Below are positions 4,491 through 12,551 of a stretch of 16,094 bases of DNA, piece by piece (position 1 is the first letter of the stretch; every line of letters starts with the position of its first letter). A model generated the notes under the pieces. It worked only from the letters and a program-made list of their open reading frames with translations. It was not told the origin of the DNA and searched no databases. This stretch comes from Deltaproteobacteria bacterium (GTDB lineage Bacteria; Desulfobacterota; Desulfobacteria; Desulfobacterales; SURF-15), in the NCBI GenBank assembly GCA_024644775.1, contig JAHEHB010000074.1, positions 1-16,094 of the forward strand, written 5' to 3'. Both the position numbers and the translations under genes were made by a program.

Positions 4491-6419
4491 ATGCAGCAAA
4501 AAAACGACATTAACACCCATCATCCCTCCAAGCCTGATTTTCGAAAAATACAAGGTATTGTAGAACGGAATAAAAAAAAATTTATCCAGTATAACAACTT
4601 CAGAAAAAAGATTTTCTCCGATTTCGCACCTGAAGAAAGTGAAATGATATTACACATGCTACCGTGGTTATTGAGCATCAATCATCGCGCGTGTCCGGGG
4701 TTTATTCCAAGCCAAAATCAGGGCTTTAAGGTTTATAACATTGACAACGAGCCGGAAATCCGAGCTCGTGAACCTATTTTTCAAAGAAAGTTCGGCATTC
4801 GCAAAGAGCGTTCCCTGCTAAAATCGAATACCAAACATTACATCATCGAAGGGCTTTACACGATTGGAAGTGTAGGAACCGTATGTCAAGTATCCAGTTC
4901 TGATTGTGACATTTGGATTTGCTATGATCGGAGAAATTTTGACAAAACTGCGTGGCACCAGCTTAATCAGAAAATTAACCTTATCAAAGACTGGATGGAT
5001 ATCAATCTGAAGATACCGGTCTATTTCTTTATATCCGATGCCGATCAGATCAAAAATGGTCGTTTTGGAAATTTAGACGCTGAAAGCTCCGGAAGCGCCC
5101 AAAAAGATGTCCTAAAAGAGGAATTTTACAGAACCTGTATCGTTATTTGCGGTAAGATTCCATTGTGGTGGGTTTGCCTTGACAGCGTCACAAACCTTCA
5201 ATATGAAGATGCGCTTCCGGCGCTTAAAAATCCTGCATTTGGTCTATATGATATTATTGATTTTGGAAACTTGAAACAGGTTGAAAGAAGCGAGTATTTC
5301 GGTGCGGCGCTCTGGCAGCTCCACAAATCCTTGAGTCATCCTTTGAAATCGATCATAAAAATGAGCCTATTGGAGAAACAATTGGCTTCCCCTCATCAGC
5401 AACTTGTGTGCACTCAACACCGTGAGCAGGTTTTATTATGCAAAAGCCAAGATGTGTTTCCCGACCCGTTGATCTTAACGATGCTTTCGATCCTTGGTAG
5501 CTATGCTGAACAAAATCAGCAGGATCGAATCAATTTATTAAAAAAATGCTTTTATCTAAGGTGCGAGCTCAAACCATACGATAAACGGCATAAAAATAAA
5601 AAGTTGCTAACAAATGATCTTTTCAAACGCTATCCCATTGAAATAGGGGAGCGGCTTCGACTCAGCAAATTTGAGACATGGGATTTCGATAAACAAGTGA
5701 TACTGGGGAATCAGCTTTTTAGCTATCTTATAAAAACCTACAAAAAAATCTCCGACACACATACCGGTGTAGCCACAGAAATCGATAAAGAGGATTTAAG
5801 GATTCTTGGAAGAATAATACTTGCATATTACAAAAAAAAGCCCGGCAAAATACCCGTACTTCAGAAACCTACCGGAACCTTGAATCTATCGAGGCTGACA
5901 CTGACACTAGAAAAGAAAATATGGTGTGTCTATACCGGCAACGACAAAGCGCGTTTGCTAATCTCAAATAAGGACATCCTTTATAACGTCGCGTTTATTG
6001 TCTGGAACGATCTTTTCGATCCAAGTAACATCCATATGGAACCAAACCCTTCAAATGTAACCCTTCAAGAGATTATCAATCTTGGCATCAAAATGAAGTC
6101 TTTTTTTGGAACTTCCAATATCAAAGAAATCGAGTTTTCCAACTTTATCAACAAAGAAAGAGTGACCAAACTGGCTGTTATTGTCAGTTTTGAAAATCCC
6201 TATTGGGAAAAAGACATCAACGATTTCGGAGTTATCTATAAGAACAACTGGGGTGAGCTATTTTTTAAAAGATTTCGGTCTAAACTAAAGCTTGAAACCT
6301 TTATAAAACAGGAAATAAGAACTGAGGAATCGTTTGAAACAACCTACTATGTTCAACGTAACTGCACCTATTATGAAAAAATAATTGAACGGACCAGAAA
6401 GATCATATCTGCTATGTAA
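4491..6419 (+). CDS. cyaA: Class I adenylate cyclase (CyaA-like)
   Basis: Converts ATP to cyclic AMP in the cytosol. The 642-residue product matches the N-terminal catalytic half of enterobacterial CyaA. It has a nucleotidyltransferase motif with G126-S127 and D138-C-D140 (TIGSVGT...SSDCDIWIC), the same 11-residue spacing from Ser to the first Asp as S103, D114 and D116 in E. coli. It also has the EEFYRTCIVICGKIPLWW block (210-227) and the SEYFGAALWQLHKSL block with following Pro-Lys-Ser (267-287). The Pro-Leu-Leu-x-x-N-His-x-x-x-Pro-Gly type motif near 58-71 also fits. E. coli CyaA is about 848 residues, so the C-terminal regulatory region is shorter here. The start has a weak ribosome site. 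Its target would be a CRP-like regulator, not in this window. It converges on the hydrolase gene downstream with a 51-base gap. Confidence 0.88.
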   Translation: MQQKNDINTHHPSKPDFRKIQGIVERNKKKFIQYNNFRKKIFSDFAPEESEMILHMLPWLLSINHRACPGFIPSQNQGFKVYNIDNEPEIRAREPIFQRKFGIRKERSLLKSNTKHYIIEGLYTIGSVGTVCQVSSSDCDIWICYDRRNFDKTAWHQLNQKINLIKDWMDINLKIPVYFFISDADQIKNGRFGNLDAESSGSAQKDVLKEEFYRTCIVICGKIPLWWVCLDSVTNLQYEDALPALKNPAFGLYDIIDFGNLKQVERSEYFGAALWQLHKSLSHPLKSIIKMSLLEKQLASPHQQLVCTQHREQVLLCKSQDVFPDPLILTMLSILGSYAEQNQQDRINLLKKCFYLRCELKPYDKRHKNKKLLTNDLFKRYPIEIGERLRLSKFETWDFDKQVILGNQLFSYLIKTYKKISDTHTGVATEIDKEDLRILGRIILAYYKKKPGKIPVLQKPTGTLNLSRLTLTLEKKIWCVYTGNDKARLLISNKDILYNVAFIVWNDLFDPSNIHMEPNPSNVTLQEIINLGIKMKSFFGTSNIKEIEFSNFINKERVTKLAVIVSFENPYWEKDINDFGVIYKNNWGELFFKRFRSKLKLETFIKQEIRTEESFETTYYVQRNCTYYEKIIERTRKIISAM

Positions 6420-6470
6420 CAGGGATTGATCTATAATTTGATCCGGTTATCAGCCATAGGGCCTTCTTTT

Positions 6471-7322
6471 TTATTTATCAAAATTGTAATAGACATGCTG
6501 TTGTGCGAGTCCGGCGAAACTAAATTCCTTCACCATACCCACGAAATCTTCCCAGTTATCACCGTAGTGGGAAAGATATATTTTATTTTTAAGTTCTACA
6601 GGTAATCGATTGAGTTCTTCCAAAGAAGCATGAACACCACCGGTAAAAAACTGACAGTCATGGAATATGGCGTCAAAATTAAATTTTTTCTCATAATAGT
6701 CGATGAGATCGAAATCGTATCGAGTGTCACTGGTAAACATAATTCTATCATCGATTATGACACCGCAACTCCAAGAGGAGCTAAGCCAATCTGATGACGA
6801 ATCCGGCATATGTTTGGTTCGCATTATTTTAATATTAATTTTACCAACCGTTGCACCAAATGTTTCTCTAGGATAATCGGCGAGCCACTGCGGACGTATG
6901 ATATCGAAAAAATCTCCAAAGGAGAGCAGAGCACCAGCTGCGTCTTCATTGTAGGCGGTCCCGCCGCGCAGCGACATATCCCAGAGAATATGCTGATACG
7001 TTTCGTTGATTACCATAACGGGCTTTCTTTTGGTTTGGTATCTACCAATCAATGCAATTTCTTCAAGACCGCCGATATGATCCGCGTGGGAATGCGTTAT
7101 GAGGAAATTTCGCACCTCGGTAATTGGAGTTCCCAGTTCAGCGAATGCTTGCGGGCATCTGGTGCCACAGTCCACTAACAGATGGTCATCCCCTTTAACA
7201 ATCAACAGGTTCGTTTGGTACTGTTTTTTCGTAAAGGCACTGCCAACCCCAATAAAAAAGACTTCAAGGTCACCGTTGTTGCACAAGGAAAATTCTCTAT
7301 TTTTCAAGGTAAAAATCTTCAT
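6471..7322 (-). CDS. MBL-fold metallo-hydrolase
   Basis: A metallo-beta-lactamase-fold enzyme of 283 residues. The signature H77-S-H79-A-D81-H82 binds the two metals, with further ligands at H171 (KHMPDS), D199 (SDT) and H252 (SHYGD), giving a full dinuclear site. The arrangement, without an extra domain, is that of the RNase Z/phosphodiesterase-like branch, but the substrate cannot be deduced. I place the start at the ATG at 7322, because TAGGTG lies five to six bases before it; a GTG at 7331 is in frame but has no ribosome site. The gene sits after the terminator of the oxidoreductase gene, so it is probably transcribed alone. Proximity to the convergent cyclase might hint at a nucleotide phosphodiesterase role, but that is only a guess. 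Confidence 0.85.
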   Translation of the reverse strand: MKIFTLKNREFSLCNNGDLEVFFIGVGSAFTKKQYQTNLLIVKGDDHLLVDCGTRCPQAFAELGTPITEVRNFLITHSHADHIGGLEEIALIGRYQTKRKPVMVINETYQHILWDMSLRGGTAYNEDAAGALLSFGDFFDIIRPQWLADYPRETFGATVGKINIKIMRTKHMPDSSSDWLSSSWSCGVIIDDRIMFTSDTRYDFDLIDYYEKKFNFDAIFHDCQFFTGGVHASLEELNRLPVELKNKIYLSHYGDNWEDFVGMVKEFSFAGLAQQHVYYNFDK

Positions 7323-7470
7323 TAACAGCACCTACTATTTTAATACGAACATTTCCCAATATCTATCACTTTGCAAGATCCAGCGATTAAATAGGAAACG
7401 AACCGATCCCGGTTATTATCTTTTATCGGAAATTGTAATAAGAACTTAAAAAACCGACACATTCTATAAT

Positions 7471-7505
7471 GGAAAAGGCCGCATAAATTCGGGATTTATG
7501 CGGCC
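7471..7505 (-). terminator. Strong intrinsic terminator after the aldehyde:ferredoxin oxidoreductase gene
   Basis: GGCCGCATAAA (7477-7487) and TTTATGCGGCC (7495-7505) form a perfect 11-bp stem with a 7-base loop. On the - strand it is followed by TTTTCC and lies about 40 bases after the oxidoreductase stop codon. It should end the long - strand transcription unit coming from the right. Confidence 0.85.
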
Positions 7506-7546
7506 AATTTCTCGACAATCACACGCGCAGTCGGCAAGATGAACGT

Positions 7547-9436
7547 TTATTGGTTTTCAGAAATCGCCCAGCTTAAACCGATTTCATGAAGTTTGGCAGG
7601 TGTGGGAATGCCGGTTTCCGGGTCCCACCCCATCATTCCATAGTAGGTTTCACGCGCCTGGTGAAATGTTTCTCTGCTGAGGCTTGTACCCTGTAGCGCA
7701 CCGTTTTCCATCGGTTCAAAGAAGCGATCCGGGAGTATATCGTCTTTTTTGGAGAATCCTTCTCGACTGTTAAAAATCCGGAACATGTGTTGAGAGCGCT
7801 CATTTGCCTTAATAAGCTCATACAGACTGGTATTCCATCCCGTCACCGCCTGTACATATTCAATAATGTGATCCAGCTTGAACTGACCCAGCGGCCAGGC
7901 GGTAAAAATACACACCCCTATAACATTGTAAAGGCTCCAGGTGTTTTGAAGATAGTAATAATATCGTACCTTTTCCGGCCCCAAGTCCGTGGGGGCAACC
8001 GGTTCAAGAAGACTCATCATCGCTGCTTCATCCAAGTTTTTATTTGGTGCCGGGTAAAAGAGTTGATCGTGAGGGCATTCGACGTGGTCGGCGCCGGTGG
8101 GAGAAAGGGCATAGGCTAAGGCCAGACTGGCTTTTCCCCGCGGCTCATGCATCGGTATCTCTTGCCCCTTAACGTGCATGGCAAACTTTTCCGCCCCATT
8201 TCCTAGTTTCTGCGCCGCAAGGTAAACACCTTCAGCGAGGATATCGCCGATTCCCTGCCGTTTGCCGATCATTTCGATGAGTTTCAACATGGCGTCTGCA
8301 TTCCCGAATGTGAGCGCCAATCCCTCCGTATCCTCCGTGGAAAGGATGTCATTTTCAAAGCATTCCATCGCAAAAGCGATACAAACGCCGGTGGAGATGG
8401 TATCGAGACCATATTGCTGGCACAATTCATTACCCTTGGCGATTGCTTTGATGTCGCCAATTTCGCACAAAGAGCCAAGTGCTCCAATGGTTTCATATTC
8501 CGGTCCACCGAATCGAGGATTTACCGTATAGGGCTCCTTAACTTCCACTTCGCGTTTGCATTTTACCGGACATGCGTAGCAATGGCCACGGTTTACCAAG
8601 ATTTTTTCTTTCATTGCCTCGCCGCTAATAGCCTCTGCCTCACTAAATTCGCCTTTACTAAAATTTCTCGTGGGAAGAATACCGGAAAGGTTCAGCATAT
8701 TAACCCCCGCGGCAGTTCCAAGGTCCTGTCTTGAAGTTGATGTTTCCATAAAGTTCGCATTGTGCCACTTTACCAGTTCATTGACCTTGTCCCTGTTAAA
8801 CAGTTCCATTTTTTTGTGGCCACGAACCGCGACGGCCCGCAGGTTTTTGGATCCCATCACGGCCCCCATGCCCGAACGGCCATTTGCGTGCTTCAACTCG
8901 TTAATGACGCAGGCATACCGAACCATTTGTTCGCCACCCGGACCGGTCTGAGCAATGCGGATCTTCGAATCTCCCAGTTCTTCGCGGATAAGATCGTGTA
9001 CATCTCCCAAATTCTTTCCCCATAGATGTTGGGCATCCCTTATCTCGGCTTTTTCATCATGAATCCACAAATATACCGGTTTTTCAGCCCGGCCCTTTAT
9101 GATAATGGCGTCAAAGCCTGCAAACTTTAGTTCCGGTCCAAACCAGCCACCGGCTTCGGTTTCTCCAAAAGTGCCGGTCAATGGCGATTTCGCTGAGACA
9201 GTGTATCGGCTGAACCCGGGTGCAGGCGTTCCGGAAACCGCAGAGGTTGAAAAAATCAGCGTATTCTCCGGGCCCAGAGGATCCACACCTGCCTTTTGCT
9301 CCTTTAAAAGATAATAGCACGCAAGCGCGCCACCTCCGATGTAGGTTCGATATATCTTCTCATCGGGCACTTCCACATCGATTTTGTTGTTTGTCAGATC
9401 AACACGCAGAACTTTACCATTGTATCCATTCGGCAT
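7547..9436 (-). CDS. Aldehyde:ferredoxin oxidoreductase family protein (tungstopterin enzyme)
   Basis: A 629-residue member of the AOR/FOR/GAPOR family. These cytosolic enzymes oxidise aldehydes to carboxylic acids with ferredoxin, using a tungsten bis-pterin and one [4Fe-4S] cluster. The cluster ligands are visible: C286-x2-C289-x3-C293 (in CYACPVKC) and a distant C509 in NVIGVC, the same layout as C288, C291, C295 and C494 of the Pyrococcus enzyme. A pterin-binding GLD motif is at 343-345, and the family N-terminal domain (YNGKVLRVDLT, GGGALA, SGTPAPGFSRY, KSPLTG) is complete. Length is normal. GGGAGG precedes the ATG. The gene follows the Nudix gene by 127 bases and precedes a strong terminator. 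Substrate is unknown; sugar-derived or acyl aldehydes fit the context (inference). BamB-type benzoyl-CoA reductase is a related alternative but less likely without its partners. Confidence 0.92.
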   Translation of the reverse strand: MPNGYNGKVLRVDLTNNKIDVEVPDEKIYRTYIGGGALACYYLLKEQKAGVDPLGPENTLIFSTSAVSGTPAPGFSRYTVSAKSPLTGTFGETEAGGWFGPELKFAGFDAIIIKGRAEKPVYLWIHDEKAEIRDAQHLWGKNLGDVHDLIREELGDSKIRIAQTGPGGEQMVRYACVINELKHANGRSGMGAVMGSKNLRAVAVRGHKKMELFNRDKVNELVKWHNANFMETSTSRQDLGTAAGVNMLNLSGILPTRNFSKGEFSEAEAISGEAMKEKILVNRGHCYACPVKCKREVEVKEPYTVNPRFGGPEYETIGALGSLCEIGDIKAIAKGNELCQQYGLDTISTGVCIAFAMECFENDILSTEDTEGLALTFGNADAMLKLIEMIGKRQGIGDILAEGVYLAAQKLGNGAEKFAMHVKGQEIPMHEPRGKASLALAYALSPTGADHVECPHDQLFYPAPNKNLDEAAMMSLLEPVAPTDLGPEKVRYYYYLQNTWSLYNVIGVCIFTAWPLGQFKLDHIIEYVQAVTGWNTSLYELIKANERSQHMFRIFNSREGFSKKDDILPDRFFEPMENGALQGTSLSRETFHQARETYYGMMGWDPETGIPTPAKLHEIGLSWAISENQ

Positions 9437-9563
9437 AGAAAACCTCCCTTATTTATTATTTGCGTCTATCCATATGTTTTTTTCAGTTTCTCATACATCT
9501 TTTTGACGCTTTCACCTATAACAGGTCTTATGTTCGATGAAAAGATTTTCCTGTCATGCCCGC

Positions 9564-10187
9564 CTAATCAAAATCGGTCGGCCAGTCCGGGTGATGATAA
9601 TGGCCAAAAAATCGGTTAATCTGCCTACTGTTTACGCGGGATATGGACAACTCCGGCATTTGACCCTCGGGAAAGAATCCGACTTCGCTGGTTTCTACAC
9701 TGGGCGTCGCTTCTCCTTTAATGATTTCGCAAAGGAAAAACAGTTTATAAACATGAAAGGGTAAAGGCGGAATGTGCCCTTGTCTGGATCTGTCATACAC
9801 GGCAAGGAGCTTAACAGCCTTTGTAATAAAACCGGATTCCTCAAATATTTCCCGCTCGATGGCTTCACTCGGACTCTCATTTACATCCGCCCATCCTCCA
9901 GGTAGCGTCCACCGATCGTTGTCGAGAATTTCACGGACGAGTAATAATTTGGAATCTCTAAACACAACGCCCCGGACGTCAACTTTTGGTGTCGCGTATC
10001 CTGACTGGTTCTTAAAAAGATCCAGCACGAAATCTTTATCCGGACAGCCATACGTCGACAGGATATCAGCGGCTATATCCCGAACTTCTCGGTAGCGTTC
10101 GATATCGTAAATATTGTCTGAGAAGTGAAGTCCCGTTTGGGATATTGCCTGGAGATGTTTCGCCCACTTGAGCCAATCCGGATCCAT
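9564..10187 (-). CDS. Nudix hydrolase with N-terminal Nudix-associated domain
   Basis: A 207-residue hydrolase that would split a nucleoside diphosphate linked to another moiety. The full Nudix box is at 98-120 (G98-x5-E104-x7-R112-E113-I-x-E116-E117-x-G119), with E113, E116 and E117 as the expected metal ligands. The first 60 residues (WLKWAKHLQAISQTGLHFS and YDIERYREVR) match the small helical domain found before the Nudix domain in YjhB-type ADP-ribose pyrophosphatase-like proteins. It begins 18 bases after the stop of the isomerase gene with AGGA ten bases upstream, so the two are surely co-transcribed. Substrate candidates are ADP-ribose, nucleotide sugars or CoA derivatives; none can be chosen from sequence. 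Confidence 0.88.
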   Translation of the reverse strand: MDPDWLKWAKHLQAISQTGLHFSDNIYDIERYREVRDIAADILSTYGCPDKDFVLDLFKNQSGYATPKVDVRGVVFRDSKLLLVREILDNDRWTLPGGWADVNESPSEAIEREIFEESGFITKAVKLLAVYDRSRQGHIPPLPFHVYKLFFLCEIIKGEATPSVETSEVGFFPEGQMPELSISRVNSRQINRFFGHYHHPDWPTDFD

Positions 10188-10205
10188 TGGGTTATCGTCC
10201 TGTTA

Positions 10206-11066
10206 CTAAACATTAATCCTACGCAAATAGGCAATGCTTTCTTTGACAGCTTCATCATCATCCGGCCATCGCGGATCTAGAAAATCGATTTCCACATTGA
10301 GCGATCCCTGATAGTTGTTTTCTTTGAGAATCTGAAGAACCTCAGGAAGATCGATGATACCCTTTCCCAATGGGACGGTGGGCCAAAATTTTCGCCATTC
10401 GCTTGCTGGAGACCCCTTGCCGGTTGCGGTAACATCTTTAACATGGGTGGCCGCCGCATACGGGGCGAGCTTTCGAACGACTTCAATAGGGTCTTCTAAA
10501 ATTCGGAGGTTGTTTCCTGTATCTAACAGCACACGCAAATAAGGAGAGTCGATCCTTTCGAGGATTTCGAGTTGTTCATCGGCTGTAAAGTCCATATGGT
10601 TTTCCATGGCCAATATGATATTATACGTGGCCGCAACATCGACGATCTCTTTCAGAACGACGGAAAGCCTCTCTATCTGGGGTTGTAGCGATTCTTCTGC
10701 TCTGTCCGCCAAGCCGCCGCCGACAATCCGGATCACATTGTTTCCAAAAAAATTTGCGATCTCTATAAATTGTTTCAGATCCTCTATCGCTTCTTTGTTT
10801 TTCCCCGTCTCCAGTCCTCTCGGATGTCCCCAAGACAACATGCCTTCAATGCCTCTGTCTTCAAGTTTTTTTCTTAAGCTTTCAAGAAAAGAGCGATCCA
10901 AGTCGGGCATAAAGCAGGTTTCCATGGACACCGCATCCAGTTTTAGTTCAGTTGCCCGTTCCAAAAAATCATCATGAGTCCACCGCTTACCGGGATCGGT
11001 CTGACCAGGAATAATCCAACCATAGCACCGATGATAACAAAAATCGTCTACTCCCAATTTAAACAT
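10206..11066 (-). CDS. Sugar phosphate isomerase/epimerase family protein (TIM barrel)
   Basis: A 286-residue xylose-isomerase-like TIM barrel. The metal site is recognisable: E155 (AMENH), D182 (LLDTGN), H208 (HVKD) and E259 (NVEID), plus a GKG loop at 234-236 that is typical of the branch. Members isomerise or epimerise ketoses, inositol intermediates or hydroxypyruvate. This one could act on the same sugar as the neighbouring transporter and phosphorylase. AAGGAA is eight bases before the ATG. It is 99 bases downstream of the MFS gene and 18 bases before the Nudix gene. No signal peptide was seen. The specific reaction is unknown. Confidence 0.87.
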   Translation of the reverse strand: MFKLGVDDFCYHRCYGWIIPGQTDPGKRWTHDDFLERATELKLDAVSMETCFMPDLDRSFLESLRKKLEDRGIEGMLSWGHPRGLETGKNKEAIEDLKQFIEIANFFGNNVIRIVGGGLADRAEESLQPQIERLSVVLKEIVDVAATYNIILAMENHMDFTADEQLEILERIDSPYLRVLLDTGNNLRILEDPIEVVRKLAPYAAATHVKDVTATGKGSPASEWRKFWPTVPLGKGIIDLPEVLQILKENNYQGSLNVEIDFLDPRWPDDDEAVKESIAYLRRINV

Positions 11067-11165
11067 TGTCAGTGTTCCTTTTCTTAATAGAATGGATTCG
11101 GCCTGAATGCTGCCGTAAGGTAACGCTCTCTGCTCGCCGGCTTGCTTATACCCCCCATAAAAGAA

Positions 11166-12491
11166 TTAAGTTAAAAAGGCAACCTCTGCCCTGCCTTTTT
11201 CTGTATCGACAAAAAAAAGGAGGATCCCGCCGATCAAAAACAGTATGAGAAGCGATGCGATGCCCCATCTTGAAGCCAGCCGAGCGATGGAAATAAGTTG
11301 CTCCGGTGTTGGTGACGGCGGCATCATGATCCGCCTGGCGAGAAGCCCGACACCCCCCATCAGCGCCGGGCCGAATATGGCTGCAAATTTACCCAGCATA
11401 TTGTAAAACCCGTAATATTCGGCTGCCTGGGCCTTGGGGATGAGTCTGGAATAATAAGAACGGCTAAGCGCCTGGATACCGCCCTGCACCAAGCCGATGA
11501 TACCGGCCAATATATAAAATTCCTGTTTTTGGGTCATCATCACTGCCCATAGGGTCACCACCATGTATACGCCAATTGCCACAAAAATCGCTTTTCGCAC
11601 ATCCCAACGCTGTCCCAATTTACCGAACCCCAAAGCGGCTGGAAACCCGACAAATTGCACCAGTAGAATCGCTACAATCAGATCATTTGATTCAAGTCCA
11701 AGTGAAAGCCCGTAATCGACCGCCATACGAACAACGGTATCCACCCCGTCGATATAACACCAGTAAGCAAGCAAAAAAATCGATACGGTCTTCAGGTGGC
11801 GCACCTTTTTGAATGTCTCGATAAGCTGATAAAATCCTTCCTTAACAGCACGATATCCTACCGATCCGGTTCCCGGATTTTCAGGTACCCACGCAACGGT
11901 AAATACCGTGAAAATTCCCCACCATGCGGCGACCATTAAAAAGGAGATCCGAATCGCTTCACTCGCATCTGCCAATCCGAATTTTTTCGGCATCAAGGTC
12001 ATCAAGACATTGATTAAAAAAAGCAACCCCCCTCCAAGATACCCCAGGGAATATCCCAGCCCCGATACAAAATCGATGGTTTCTTCACCGGCCAGACCGG
12101 GAAGTAGGGCATCATAGAATATGTTGGCTCCGGAAAAGCCGATAATCCCCATGACATAAATAAAAATGGCCCAAGCCCACTGACCCTTATGAACCCAAAA
12201 AAGGGATGCCGTCATTAACACCCCCCCGTATGCAAAGATAATCAAAAACTTCTTTCTTGCAGATCTCTTATCGGCAATTGCTCCCAGGAGGGGAGCTATT
12301 AAGGCGACAATAAGACTGGCAATGGCGTTTCCAAAGCCGAGTTGGGCCGTGCTTACATTAACATCGGCTCCGTAACTCCAGTACTTTTTAAAAAACAAGG
12401 GAAAAAAGCCGGCCATGACGGTGGTGGTAAAGGCGGAATTGGCCCAGTCGTACATCGCCCATCCCCATACCGCCTTCTTATTAATCGTCAT
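11166..12491 (-). CDS. MFS transporter, UMF1 family
   Basis: A 441-residue inner-membrane carrier with about twelve hydrophobic segments. The opening signature YDWANSAF (14-21) defines the UMF1 (Atg22-like) family, and the loop after the second segment has the MFS motif-A-like GAIADKRSARKK (70-81). The QGGIQALSRSYYSRLIP stretch in the second half is also typical. Bacterial UMF1 substrates are largely unknown; its placement between the glucan phosphorylase and the isomerase suggests a sugar or sugar acid (inference). No clear ribosome site precedes the ATG; the 60-base gap to the phosphorylase gene has a short direct repeat there instead, so translation may be weak or coupled. Confidence 0.9.
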   Translation of the reverse strand: MTINKKAVWGWAMYDWANSAFTTTVMAGFFPLFFKKYWSYGADVNVSTAQLGFGNAIASLIVALIAPLLGAIADKRSARKKFLIIFAYGGVLMTASLFWVHKGQWAWAIFIYVMGIIGFSGANIFYDALLPGLAGEETIDFVSGLGYSLGYLGGGLLFLINVLMTLMPKKFGLADASEAIRISFLMVAAWWGIFTVFTVAWVPENPGTGSVGYRAVKEGFYQLIETFKKVRHLKTVSIFLLAYWCYIDGVDTVVRMAVDYGLSLGLESNDLIVAILLVQFVGFPAALGFGKLGQRWDVRKAIFVAIGVYMVVTLWAVMMTQKQEFYILAGIIGLVQGGIQALSRSYYSRLIPKAQAAEYYGFYNMLGKFAAIFGPALMGGVGLLARRIMMPPSPTPEQLISIARLASRWGIASLLILFLIGGILLFFVDTEKGRAEVAFLT

Positions 12492-12501
12492 TGAAAGGAT
12501 A

Positions 12502-12527
12502 CTCTGTTTCGGTCTCTCGGTTTCGGT
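12502..12527. repeat. Short imperfect direct repeat before the MFS gene
   Basis: On the - strand, ACCGAAACCGAGAG is followed directly by ACCGAAACAGAG. The two units lie in the leader of the MFS gene, 11 bases before its ATG, where a ribosome site would normally be. It may be an operator-like or slippage-made duplication; no function can be assigned. Confidence 0.35.
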
Positions 12528-12551
12528 AAAAAAGAAAAAAATTAAGAAGCA

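Noticed and set aside
6420..6470. T-rich stretch after the adenylate cyclase as a terminator
   Set aside because: TTCTTTTTT is present but only a four-pair, partly wobble stem precedes it, so a terminator is not supported.
9437..9563. Open frame without start between the Nudix and oxidoreductase genes (ending KKMYEKLKKTYG)
   Set aside because: No start codon or ribosome site and it overlaps the Nudix end; probably chance.
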